64,000 bases of DNA, from assembly GCA_002869845.2 (NCBI GenBank), contig NEWS02000001.1, forward strand, positions 1 through 64,000. Reading direction: 5' to 3'. Within the stretch, counting starts at the first letter, position 1. Each line of letters opens with the position of its first letter. Source of the DNA: Nitrospira sp. CG24B (lineage in GTDB: Bacteria; Nitrospirota; Nitrospiria; Nitrospirales; Nitrospiraceae). This document shows positions 9,609 to 17,850 of this stretch, one piece after another. The notes under the pieces are model-generated. The model was not told the origin of the DNA and ran no database searches. It saw nothing but the letters and a program-made list of their open reading frames with translations. Made by a program: the position numbers and the translations under genes.

Positions 9609-10745
9609 CTATCGCCCTGGATTGCGTACCTCTATCGTTCGAACGAACATGCGCCGTCTGGTCGACGTATAGGGTGGATTAAGCCCTGCGAAATCACCGG
9701 CCGCAAAGAGCCCGGCGCCATGGTTGTGATCTGACACTTGTAATGGTTGAGCTTGCACAACACGACCGGCCACGATCCCTTCTCCCGCTCCTTGATCTAC
9801 AAAGCGTTCGCGCCCGACGATGCTGGCTTGCACTAAACTAATCTTGTCCGGCGTCATGGGCGCAAGATTCCATGCGTTATTACTTACAAAATCCAGCTGA
9901 TCAAACCCAGCGGCACTCCCGACCTGATTATCAATGATGCCGTCTGGAATGCCGCCATTCAGCGCTAGAAAGCACCCGTCGCAGGCGTAGGTAAATTGCA
10001 TGTCTTCGATTTCATCAGCAATGGACAGACAGCGACTATTTGGCGTATTGCAATCCAAGCCCCCTGTGCCCACGCCCCGCACCAAACATGGAGAGCGACC
10101 GTCACAGAGCCCATTCGCATCTGGCGGCGGAATGATTTGGTAGGTGATGCACTGGAGGAGATACACCGGCGCGAACGCGCCAAAAGCCACTGGAGCTGGG
10201 ACCGGCGTAATGGTGAGGGTCGATCCACCGACTGCGGTGACCGTGGCGGTTGAGCTCCCTGCGACACTCACCGTAGCCCCTACTAAACTGGCTCCGCCCC
10301 ACTCAGTGGTCATATCTGTGACGGCCTGCGCCGAAGCCAATGTAAACATATTGTAGCCGGGGCCGATTGGGGCTTGTAGTACCCAGGCCGGTCTGGTCGC
10401 CGTCCCCACTGGATTTCCAAGCGGCACAACCAGGCTGATACGATCTGGACCTGTGTCGGGCCCAGCGACGGCATTATCCAGAGGGACAATGGCTGTTGGA
10501 CAATTGCCCACTGCCCCTATCGATCCGAATCCTGCCTGCCTGATATCTCGGGCAATCATTTCCATGGCGTTTCGCACGTTCTGCTGCGTTTCTCCCGTTT
10601 GCCCCGTAGTGGCATTGGACCGTTCGAACGACGTCACCACGGCAAGTCCGGCGGCCACGATACCCACTGCAATGGTCCCCGCAAACATCAGCTCAACCAA
10701 CGTCATCCCGTCTTGATTGCTCGTCTGACGCCTAGGCTTTTCCAT
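9609..10745 (-). CDS. pilW: PilW-like minor pilin
   Basis: A 378-residue prepilin: leader cleaved at NQDG before MTLVELMFAGTIAVGIVAAG, with Glu at mature position 5. The NVRNAMEMIARDIRQAGFG stretch is the hallmark of PilW-family minor pilins. The long C-terminal region has a cysteine-rich patch (CITYQ, LCDGRSPC, DCNTPNSRC, YACDGC), suggesting disulfide-stabilised loops. It follows pilV after about 18 bases and its stop touches the pilX start region. PilW belongs to the initiation complex with PilV, PilX, FimU and PilY1. A second, shorter PilW-like gene lies at 15886-16644. Confidence 0.88.
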   Translation of the reverse strand: MEKPRRQTSNQDGMTLVELMFAGTIAVGIVAAGLAVVTSFERSNATTGQTGETQQNVRNAMEMIARDIRQAGFGSIGAVGNCPTAIVPLDNAVAGPDTGPDRISLVVPLGNPVGTATRPAWVLQAPIGPGYNMFTLASAQAVTDMTTEWGGASLVGATVSVAGSSTATVTAVGGSTLTITPVPAPVAFGAFAPVYLLQCITYQIIPPPDANGLCDGRSPCLVRGVGTGGLDCNTPNSRCLSIADEIEDMQFTYACDGCFLALNGGIPDGIIDNQVGSAAGFDQLDFVSNNAWNLAPMTPDKISLVQASIVGRERFVDQGAGEGIVAGRVVQAQPLQVSDHNHGAGLFAAGDFAGLNPPYTSTRRRMFVRTIEVRNPGR

Positions 10746-10763
10746 GTTCTGCCGACTATCCCT

Positions 10764-11282
10764 TCACTCCGGTGCTATGGTGGTATCCAACATAACTCTT
10801 CTTGGAGCCGCTGCAGTCGTGCCCATATTTCGCCCAGTCCACGTGATGACGACATTCACTCTGCTCTGATTCAGCGGTGGAATGGTCACGACCGGAGTGA
10901 CGGTCACTACCCCTCGCACCCCAGTCAGCACCGATGCCTGACTGATCCCTGAGGCGCCTTGGTTCGTCATCATTGCTTGCCACTGGACACAATCTCCCTG
11001 TGCCATTGTCTGGTTTGCAGGAAAGACACATGGATTGGGGGGGGGATTGGCGGTGTTGATATCCATGTTGGCATAAGCCGTGACATTTCGACGGTTGAAC
11101 TGGATCCGCTCCAGCATTTCCGAAGCCAAATTGGTCGCGAGCGTGAGTTCCGTCGAATCGACGTTGCGCGTGATGGCAATCCCTTGCATCGCGCCCATAG
11201 CGATCACGCCAACTGACAAGATCACGGTGGCAATCATGCCTTCCAGTAGCGTGAATCCAGATTCAGTTCGTCCTATCTTCAT
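10764..11282 (-). CDS. pilV: PilV-like minor pilin
   Basis: A 172-residue prepilin. The leader MKIGRTESG is cleaved before FTLLEGMIATVILSVGVIAM, with Glu at mature position 5. ATNLASEMLERIQFNR is the typical PilV segment after the transmembrane helix. AGGAAGAGATC precedes the ATG. Two cysteines (PCVFP and DCVQW) bracket a loop. It lies between fimU and pilW in the set that leads into pilY1. A second PilV-like gene is at 16641. Confidence 0.87.
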   Translation of the reverse strand: MKIGRTESGFTLLEGMIATVILSVGVIAMGAMQGIAITRNVDSTELTLATNLASEMLERIQFNRRNVTAYANMDINTANPPPNPCVFPANQTMAQGDCVQWQAMMTNQGASGISQASVLTGVRGVVTVTPVVTIPPLNQSRVNVVITWTGRNMGTTAAAPRRVMLDTTIAPE

Positions 11283-11294
11283 GATCTCTTCCTG

Positions 11295-11855
11295 CTAACG
11301 AGTCCCCATGCAGAATTGGCTTGGACACCAGTCCACCACACCACACGGATTAATGCGGATGGCATAGGTGGTCCCCACGTCATTGACTAGGCCAATAACT
11401 TGATTTTGGGATCCCGGCACGTTTCCTCCGACTCGAAATCCCATTGCATTGAACTGAACAGTGGCAACCGGAGCTGCCGTAAAGACAGGCGCGGCAGGCA
11501 CGCCTCCTGTTTGGCTGGTGATGCCATCGATTCGTGTGATCTTGCTCGATGCTGTAGAGAGCACCGCTAATGTATTCGTATTGATGGTTGTCACTGTGAC
11601 CATCGTAGGAACAACTGTGATATTCGTGGTGACAGGTACATTTCGGCTCATCGACGTCATACGCGCGACCGCTAATTCGTTCCTGACAAGCTGAATCGCT
11701 TCCTTCAAGTCTGCGCGAGATTTCCACACTCCAAAATTAACTCCTCCAATGCCTGCGATCACTCCGATGATCGCGACGACAATCATCAATTCTAAGAGCG
11801 TATATCCGCGCTGCCCCCACCGTCCTTGATGTGATTCTATTGCGGGTTGCACCAT
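11295..11855 (-). CDS. fimU: FimU/GspH-type minor pilin
   Basis: A 186-residue prepilin. The start ATG at 11855 has GGAGG directly upstream; the frame is open to 11957 but those residues add nothing pilin-like. The leader is cleaved at GQRG before YTLLELMIVVAIIGVIAGIG, a textbook class III signal with Glu at mature position 5. AIQLVRNELAVARMTSMSRN matches the GspH/FimT domain. The middle is rich in Thr and Val, and cysteines occur near the C terminus (NPCGVVDWCPSQFC). It is the first gene of the fimU-pilV-pilW-pilX-pilY1 cluster; the promoter should lie in the 270 bases between it and the divergent PilZ gene. Confidence 0.85.
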   Translation of the reverse strand: MVQPAIESHQGRWGQRGYTLLELMIVVAIIGVIAGIGGVNFGVWKSRADLKEAIQLVRNELAVARMTSMSRNVPVTTNITVVPTMVTVTTINTNTLAVLSTASSKITRIDGITSQTGGVPAAPVFTAAPVATVQFNAMGFRVGGNVPGSQNQVIGLVNDVGTTYAIRINPCGVVDWCPSQFCMGTR

Positions 11856-12140
11856 GGCACCTCCTGACCGAGCAAGGGGCATGCCGCTCTCGGTAAGACG
11901 TCCCCCCCTTCTAACCTCTTGATTCTGCTGAATACATTCCCTGATAGAGCCAACCAAATTTGGTCATTTTGTGCGCCTATGTACAACAATTTTCGCCCAG
12001 GACGATGTACGGATCTTGTCCATGGGGTGGCAGTCCAGCATTGGAAATATGCGAGTAATCGTTCCTGCAGATGACAGAGGATTAGGACAAGAGGCGGAGG
12101 ATCGGGTAGGATTCAATCTACAGAGGTGAGAAGAAATCGC

Positions 12141-12461
12141 ATGAAACGAGAGTTTCGCAAAGTCCAGCGGTTTGCCGTCCAACTTCCTTGCAAATTGTGC
12201 AGCAATGAAGTCACGTCGGACGGAACTGTCTTAAACCTTTCGGCACAGGGGTGTGCCATCACGACGGAGCACCTTCCATCGGTCTCGACCTACATTACGC
12301 TGGATATCGAGCTTTTAAATGGCGAGGGGCCGGCTACGATCGAATTGGCTGGAGTTCGCTGGGTTTTCGGACACCAATGCGGGCTGGAATTCATCCGCGT
12401 TCGACCCGATATGCTCATGAAACTGAAAGCGTTCACCCTATTGTTGGAACAAACCCCTTAA
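12141..12461 (+). CDS. PilZ-domain protein
   Basis: A single-domain PilZ protein of 106 residues, a family that binds cyclic di-GMP. The N-terminal RxxxR motif is present (RKVQR), and the second motif reads NLSAQG, that is Asn in place of the usual Asp of DxSxxG. The C-terminal ATIELAGVRWVFGHQCGLEF strand pattern is typical. The ATG at 12141 is preferred; a GTG at 12126 is in frame. It lies divergently from the fimU cluster and converges with pilB, so it is embedded in the pilus region and may link c-di-GMP to pilus activity; that link is inference. Confidence 0.85.
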   Translation: MKREFRKVQRFAVQLPCKLCSNEVTSDGTVLNLSAQGCAITTEHLPSVSTYITLDIELLNGEGPATIELAGVRWVFGHQCGLEFIRVRPDMLMKLKAFTLLLEQTP

Positions 12462-12494
12462 GCAGGTTCAACAGGTTGCTTTCCTCCTCACAGG

Positions 12495-14321
12495 CTACTT
12501 TATCGCAACAGCTCGGACTTGCCGATAGGTCGTTAGACCTTTCAGTACCTTCTGAATCCCATTCTGCAACAAGGTGACCATTCCATCTCGCATGGCCACG
12601 CTGAGAATTTCGGCTGTCCTCGCTTTGGCCTGGATCAGATTCTTGATATCTTCAGACCCAACTAGCAGCTCGTGCAGTGCCACTCGTCCCTTAAACCCGC
12701 TGTGATTACAAATCTCGCAACCACGTCCACGAGAGAGGGTCCAGTCTTCCGTATAGGTCACTCCAAGTTTTTCCCAGTATCGCGCTCCATAGCCTTGCAC
12801 GAGTTCGTCATACTCTTGCTGAGTCGGGTGGTAAGTTTCTTTGCAGTGAGAACAAATGCGTTTGCAGAGGCGCATGGCCAACACTCCCAACATCGCGTCG
12901 GCAAAATTGAACGAATCGCAACCCATGTCCAGCAATCGAGTGACTGTTTCTACTGCGCTATTGGTATGGAGTGTGCTCATCACCAGGTGGCCGGTGAGCG
13001 ATGCTTCGATCGCGATATCAGCCGTTTCTTTGTCGCGCATTTCTCCGATCATAATCACGTCCGGGTCGGCCCGGAGGAATGCCCGCATCGCCGTGGCAAA
13101 GGTAAACCCGATTTTCGGATGCACCTGAACCTGCCGTAACCCTTCCTGCGTAATCTCGATGGGATCCTCTGCGGTCCAGATCTTTCGCTCATCGGTGTTG
13201 ATGTGCTTCATGACGGCGTGCAGCGTGGTGGTTTTTCCTGATCCAGTCGGCCCCACACAAAGGAAAATTCCATGCGGATGCTCGGACAGTTCTTTAATGA
13301 TCTGCAGCACGTCTTGGGAAAAGTCCATGGCCTCTAAGGGCATGGTGTCCTTTGCCGTGAGAAGACGCAGGACCACGTCTTCATTGTTGCCTGCGGTAGG
13401 TAATGTGGCTACCCGCAATTCGATTTCACGATCCTTCGCTAATTTGTAGCGGATTTTTCCGTCCTGGGGTTTCCGTCGCTCGGCTATATCGAGGTTGGCC
13501 ATGATCTTCAACCGCGACACAATGGCACGCCGATAGACAGCAGGAATACGCATATAGGTAAAGCAGCTCCCATCGACACGAAACCGTACGGCTGTCTCCT
13601 TGCGATCCGAGTAGGGCTCAATATGGACATCTGAGGCTCCTAATCGATACGCCTCAGCGATTACCTGGTTCGCGAGGCGCACGATGGCCGAATCGTTTTC
13701 ATCAATCTCTCCGGAATCGGCCTCGCCGTTTCGTTCAATACCCGCTTCATCGACGAGTTCTCCCAGAATCTCGGTTATCGATCCTCCGTTGGCCTGGCCT
13801 GTTGCGACAAAAAGATATTGCTCGATATCCCGCCGAAGCCCGACGGAGAAGCGTGTCGTCGTCCCAGGGAATGCACGCCGGATATCGAGGCCTTTCTCAA
13901 GATCGTGTGGATCATTAATGATAATGTCGAGGACAGCCCCCTGTCGTTTCAACGGGATCCAGGCGCTTCTTTTGAGATAGTCGAAGCTGAGGTTTTTCAA
14001 GAGCTCGGGGTCGATGACGGTGCGCTCATCATAAGAAACGTAAGGGCATTGGTAGAATTCGCTCAGCGCTAATCCGAGGGCAGACTTCGGCACGCGGTAC
14101 TTATCGAGCAAGAGGGTTTCCAGGTCAATTTCCCGTGATAGCGATTCTTCTATTGCAGCATCGAGTTCTGCCTGTTTGATAAGCCCACGATAGGCGATGC
14201 AGTCTAGGAGACTGCGCCCCATTGTCATCTTGCGAGGTGGTTTGGCCATCGACAGCTTTTTTAGACTGGCAACCGAGAGGACCTGCCGTTTCTGATAAGT
14301 TTCAGCGCTTTGAGTGATCAT
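12495..14321 (-). CDS. pilB: Type IV pilus assembly ATPase PilB (GspE family)
   Basis: A 608-residue secretion ATPase that powers pilin polymerisation at the inner membrane. An N-terminal MshEN/T2SSE_N-like region (about 34-180) is followed by the ATPase core: GASDVHIEPY (228-237), Walker A GPTGSGKT (357-364), Walker B DVIMIGEMRD (421-430), the His motif LTGHLVMSTLHTN, and a zinc-binding four-Cys insert (Cys490, Cys493, Cys535, Cys538). These mark the PilB/GspE extension type, not PilT. GGATGAGATAGA precedes the ATG. The gene sits between the two minor-pilin sets, with 88 bases to the upstream PilX-like gene; the PilZ gene converges on its 3' end. Confidence 0.93.
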   Translation of the reverse strand: MITQSAETYQKRQVLSVASLKKLSMAKPPRKMTMGRSLLDCIAYRGLIKQAELDAAIEESLSREIDLETLLLDKYRVPKSALGLALSEFYQCPYVSYDERTVIDPELLKNLSFDYLKRSAWIPLKRQGAVLDIIINDPHDLEKGLDIRRAFPGTTTRFSVGLRRDIEQYLFVATGQANGGSITEILGELVDEAGIERNGEADSGEIDENDSAIVRLANQVIAEAYRLGASDVHIEPYSDRKETAVRFRVDGSCFTYMRIPAVYRRAIVSRLKIMANLDIAERRKPQDGKIRYKLAKDREIELRVATLPTAGNNEDVVLRLLTAKDTMPLEAMDFSQDVLQIIKELSEHPHGIFLCVGPTGSGKTTTLHAVMKHINTDERKIWTAEDPIEITQEGLRQVQVHPKIGFTFATAMRAFLRADPDVIMIGEMRDKETADIAIEASLTGHLVMSTLHTNSAVETVTRLLDMGCDSFNFADAMLGVLAMRLCKRICSHCKETYHPTQQEYDELVQGYGARYWEKLGVTYTEDWTLSRGRGCEICNHSGFKGRVALHELLVGSEDIKNLIQAKARTAEILSVAMRDGMVTLLQNGIQKVLKGLTTYRQVRAVAIK

Positions 14322-14408
14322 TCTATCTCATCCTTTCACATCGACAATAAGAAGTTGTTTTTATGTCTCGGTCTTTCTCACTGATAGCACTCGAGCTTCG
14401 CCTACAGC

Positions 14409-15875
14409 TCAATATCGCGTCATCCATGTACCAGGGGCACGATAGACCACGGGCAATCCACGATAGAACCCTCGACTGAGATCGTGGTCATACCACACCT
14501 CCAGTGTGCTTCCTGAACTGGCAGAGGTAATCGTCCCACCTGCTGCCACTGCTCCATACACTCGGACTCTTCCGGCTATTGTAATATCCCCACTTGCGTG
14601 GAGCACCCCGTTGATGTGCACGCCCGAGAGTTGAACGGGCATCCGAGCGATAGCGGTCCCCTGATCTGACAGAGGACTCAGTACCTTGATGGACTGTCCT
14701 GATCCACTGGGAGCAAGCACAATGTGGCCTTGCACAACCGCCATGCCTTCAAAGTACGGATCCTGTAATCTGACTACCCCAAGATTGTCCAGCCGGGGGG
14801 CCGTCTGATCGAGTGTGTCAATGAAGATCAGACCCTGGTGATCGCCGGTTCCCTGTGAACGGAATACCTCGTCTGGGGAAATGCCACGTCCTGGCTCGAT
14901 AATGCCTTGCGGATACAGAAGGCCTTCGCGATCAATGGCGAAATAGCGCCCGAATCGCTTGGCTACTCGCTTGAGGTGCTCATAGGTCCACTGATCAAGT
15001 CGAACTCCCGGAGTCGGATTCTGACCTATATGAAGGTTGTGGGGGAAACGAGAAGTCTGTTCGGATGCTACCTGTGTCACCTGAACCGTCCCGCCTATCC
15101 ACGCTTCAGCCCATCGATCTTCTCGTGGCATCATTTCGTCATAGGCTTGCCCGGTGACTGGAGCAAGTGCACTCTTCAGTGGGATCTCATCAAGCTGTGA
15201 GAGAATCAGATCACCCCCTACCTTTAACTCACCCCAATGCACAGAGACAGGTGACTCACTTCCTGGCTGGAAGCGGCCGAGCTGCCGACCCACCTGCACA
15301 GCGGCTCTTAACGGCGGTACGTCCAGCGCGCCCAACTGCATGAGGATCGATTGCCGAACAGGGGGATTGGTATGTGTTACAACCGTGGTGTCGATCGTAC
15401 ACAGAAGGCCCGGCTTTGACGGCGCATAGACTTTGACATCTTCCATCTGTCCTACATGGGCCATGGTGCGAAACATCCCTATCTCGGGATCATTCAATAG
15501 TCTGTTATCCGCGGGATTGGCTGCCTGTAACCGGACATCCGGCTGATCCGCCGTGCCCACGAATTGTGATCGGCCAGACGCATCAAAGAAGGATGGTGCT
15601 CCTTCCCTATCGCGATGTCTCTTTTCACGAAGAAACGACAGCTGAGGTAAGTCCGTCGTTGTCTGGGGACTGTGAAACCAGGCCACCACCAACTCACCGG
15701 CTCCATCGGCCAGTTGTTGGGCAACCGATGCCTGGTTTGCTAATCCAGCACTGACGACCTCTTGTCCGGCGAGATTGAGAAGCGTTGCACCCAACAGCGA
15801 GAGCATGAGCGCGACAATCATCGCTCCCAGAAGCGCCATCCCCTGCTGACTGTCTTTGATAGTCCAATACAACAT
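14409..15875 (-). CDS. Long PilX-like pilus assembly protein
   Basis: A 488-residue protein that starts like a pilin: leader KDSQQG, then MALLGAMIVALMLSLLGATL, then NLAGQEVVSAGLANQASVAQQLADGAGE, which is the PilX N-terminal pattern. Unlike ordinary PilX (about 200 residues) it continues for some 400 residues. The C-terminal part (GVHINGVLHASGDITIAG and RVRVYGAVAAGGTITS) has the repeated glycine-rich beta strands seen at the end of long PilX-like proteins (DUF7305 type, from memory). AGGAGTGAAGAT precedes the ATG. It closes the first minor-pilin set (fimT-pilV-pilW-pilX-like). The family call is fair; its exact role is unknown. Confidence 0.7.
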   Translation of the reverse strand: MLYWTIKDSQQGMALLGAMIVALMLSLLGATLLNLAGQEVVSAGLANQASVAQQLADGAGELVVAWFHSPQTTTDLPQLSFLREKRHRDREGAPSFFDASGRSQFVGTADQPDVRLQAANPADNRLLNDPEIGMFRTMAHVGQMEDVKVYAPSKPGLLCTIDTTVVTHTNPPVRQSILMQLGALDVPPLRAAVQVGRQLGRFQPGSESPVSVHWGELKVGGDLILSQLDEIPLKSALAPVTGQAYDEMMPREDRWAEAWIGGTVQVTQVASEQTSRFPHNLHIGQNPTPGVRLDQWTYEHLKRVAKRFGRYFAIDREGLLYPQGIIEPGRGISPDEVFRSQGTGDHQGLIFIDTLDQTAPRLDNLGVVRLQDPYFEGMAVVQGHIVLAPSGSGQSIKVLSPLSDQGTAIARMPVQLSGVHINGVLHASGDITIAGRVRVYGAVAAGGTITSASSGSTLEVWYDHDLSRGFYRGLPVVYRAPGTWMTRY

Positions 15876-15885
15876 ATCTTCACTC

Positions 15886-16644
15886 CTATGATCGAAGGCT
15901 CACTTCCCGCATCATTCGATGCAGGGAGTGATTCGACTCGATTTCAAGCACGACTCGCTTCACAAGCGATGGCTGCTGCGTGACATGCCCATGCTCGTCC
16001 CAATACGAAAAATGTAGATCTTCCAGATCTCCGATGAGCGTATTCGCTCCTCCATCGACCATCCGCATGAGGTGCACAGTTCCGTTTTCACTTCGCTTGG
16101 TGTAATAGCCCACCCGATTGTTCACTTCCACAGAGGCACCGGTGGGAAAAGACGAGGCCACTGGCTCAGTCAAGATCAGCTGATAGTGCTGCCCTGACCG
16201 GGAAAGTCTATGGGTTTCGCAGGCGTGCTGACCACAAATGATGACGGTCTTTCCCTCACTCCATCCGTTCCCATCCTGCACCGTAACCACTGATTGACCC
16301 GGCACAACCGGACCAGTGGTTATTGTTCGATGGTCGCTGACATTGGCATGAAAGCGAAATGCATCTGGAGCCGTTGAGATGATTGACTCGGCAACCGCCA
16401 AACGGGCCTCTTGTTCGAATATTTCTAGCCCTAGTCGGAGGTCTTGCTGGTGTCTCAGGTCCTTTTGCTGTTTACTCGCATGGACCTGCGCAACATTGAA
16501 GGCATTCAGCGCTGCGGCCAATACAATCACTCCAGCCGTCAAACTGACCATCAGTTCGGTCAGACATACACCACGCTTGTCGAATAGAATGCGTATGGAG
16601 CGCCGGCCCCGCCTGTCCGACCTGGTTACATCTTTTTGATTCAT
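15886..16644 (-). CDS. PilW-like prepilin (first minor-pilin set)
   Basis: A 252-residue prepilin. The leader is long (24 residues) and Arg-rich, ending DKRG; the mature protein begins VCLTELMVSLTAGVIVLAAA with Glu at position 5. DLRHQQDLRLGLEIFEQEARLA matches the PilW-type helix continuation, and NTLIGDLEDLHFSYWDEHG is typical of the PilW C-terminal region. The ATG overlaps the stop of the preceding pilV-like gene by four bases (ATGA). It is shorter than the PilW at 9609 and only distantly similar, so the two are not a recent duplication. Confidence 0.78.
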   Translation of the reverse strand: MNQKDVTRSDRRGRRSIRILFDKRGVCLTELMVSLTAGVIVLAAALNAFNVAQVHASKQQKDLRHQQDLRLGLEIFEQEARLAVAESIISTAPDAFRFHANVSDHRTITTGPVVPGQSVVTVQDGNGWSEGKTVIICGQHACETHRLSRSGQHYQLILTEPVASSFPTGASVEVNNRVGYYTKRSENGTVHLMRMVDGGANTLIGDLEDLHFSYWDEHGHVTQQPSLVKRVVLEIESNHSLHRMMREVSLRS

Positions 16645-17114
16645 CGTAGCCCCACAAAGTTTGGATTGGTTCGAATGGTTGCCATTTGCACCTCTCTCTT
16701 GTGCCCATTAAGGCCGGAGTAAGACGCGACCGCTCGAATCCTTACCATGGTGGTGGAACGTAGTGGCCCTGGATGTTCAGCTTCAATCGTCCACACGACC
16801 GTCACCCCGTCACGCTCGTAGCCGGCTGTGTAGATGCCATCATCCGCAGTTATGTCGGAGCCTTGGCCATCATCGGCCATGAGCGATTCTGGAATACCAT
16901 CGTGATCGAGGTCATCGTCCAGAAGAGACTGCCAGCGAACGGACCGCTTGGCTTCCAGCCGTGCCTGGGCCAACTCGATTGCCTTGCTGTTCAAGCCGCC
17001 CTGTCGTATGTGCCTGGACGACACCTCCACTGCGCCCAGGGTACCCATCAGCGCAACTCCTGCAATCACCATCGCTACCATCACTTCGATCAGACTGAAA
17101 CCATCATTCTTCAT
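16641..17114 (-). CDS. PilV-like prepilin (first minor-pilin set)
   Basis: A prepilin with the very short leader MKNDG before FSLIEVMVAMVIAGVALMGT, with Glu at mature position 5. KAIELAQARLEAKRSVRWQ continues the pilin helix as in PilV. The middle contains DDDLDHDGIPES, an Asp-rich loop that resembles a calcium-binding site. The ATG at 17114 is preferred because GAGG lies six bases upstream; the ATG at 17126 overlaps the fimT stop by four bases and is also possible. The 3' end overlaps the next gene by four bases, so the set is tightly coupled. Confidence 0.78.
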   Translation of the reverse strand: MKNDGFSLIEVMVAMVIAGVALMGTLGAVEVSSRHIRQGGLNSKAIELAQARLEAKRSVRWQSLLDDDLDHDGIPESLMADDGQGSDITADDGIYTAGYERDGVTVVWTIEAEHPGPLRSTTMVRIRAVASYSGLNGHKREVQMATIRTNPNFVGLR

Positions 17115-17122
17115 TGTTCGCC

Positions 17123-17554
17123 TCATAGGAGTGAGACCCGGCCCGTGATGCTCACAGTGAGCTGCTGGGTCTGCCCTTCTAGACTGTGAAGTTCAATCGT
17201 CGTGGCACTGGCCGAGCGTCCACTTGGATGGAAGAGGATTTCCGGCCCTGCGCTGGGCTCTTCGATCACAATCCCCGTTCCTCCATAGTGATACGTGTGA
17301 TGCGTGGTCGCGGTGTTGACGAACTGAGTAGTAAGGGCCTGCTGTTCTAGATCGACGATGATTCGAACACGATCTCGATAGGTCATGGCTAGCTGTCGAG
17401 CAAGGCGCAGTTCCGAAGCGATTTCTTCGGTCGTACAACGGACCTGAGTGCGCGAGTTGAGGACCGAGTAGTTGGGGAGGGCCATCGTGGCGACTATCCC
17501 TATAATCGCCACGACCACCATGAGCTCCATCAATGTCTTGCCTTCTTGCTTCAT
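17123..17554 (-). CDS. FimT/GspH-type prepilin (first minor-pilin set)
   Basis: A 143-residue prepilin with leader MKQEG before KTLMELMVVVAIIGIVATMA. The Lys at mature position 1 is unusual; Phe, Met or Tyr is normal, though variants are tolerated. Glu is at position 5. EEIASELRLARQLAMTYRDRVRI is the GspH/FimT signature. GAGGAGAGT precedes the ATG. It is the first gene of the first minor-pilin set, and about 300 bases separate it from the upstream pilD stop, so it probably has its own promoter there. FimT proteins in some species bind DNA during natural transformation; nothing here decides that. Confidence 0.8.
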   Translation of the reverse strand: MKQEGKTLMELMVVVAIIGIVATMALPNYSVLNSRTQVRCTTEEIASELRLARQLAMTYRDRVRIIVDLEQQALTTQFVNTATTHHTYHYGGTGIVIEEPSAGPEILFHPSGRSASATTIELHSLEGQTQQLTVSITGRVSLL

Positions 17555-17787
17555 ACTCTCCTCACAATGTCTGCACTGGTTTGGTAGTGCGACGCTATCT
17601 CAAAACTCGTGCCACTCATAATTGAAGCCTCCATGGATTTACTCCGTATCAAGCGAGGGCTGACTAAAAGTCCCTAAGCTATTGGATCGATGGAACCAAA
17701 GAGCGCTAATAGAAGAAAGGTCCGGGATGATCAGGAAGGCATACCGTCTTGATGGACGGAAATGATCGTAGATAGGAGGAGTACCTC

Positions 17788-17820
17788 AAGAGATACAGTT
17801 CTTGACAGAAGAGATACAGT
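17788..17820. repeat. Pair of 12-base direct repeats between pilD and fimT
   Basis: AAGAGATACAGT occurs at 17788-17799 and again at 17809-17820, a period of 21 bases, which is two helical turns. The pair lies in the 297-base non-coding stretch between the pilD stop and the fimT start, upstream of the first minor-pilin set. Two sites on the same DNA face look like an operator for a dimeric regulator, but no promoter elements could be placed with confidence. The rest of this stretch shows nothing else I can name. Confidence 0.5.
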
Positions 17821-17850
17821 ACGAATGGGGGGAATCGGCCAGGAGAGCCG

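Noticed and set aside
11954..11963. CCAAATTTGG palindrome upstream of fimU as an operator
   Set aside because: A 10-base AT-centred palindrome is expected by chance at this scale and nothing else supports it.
17803..17808. TTGACA on the plus strand in the pilD-fimT gap as a promoter
   Set aside because: No acceptable -10 at 15-19 bases, and it would read antisense into pilD.
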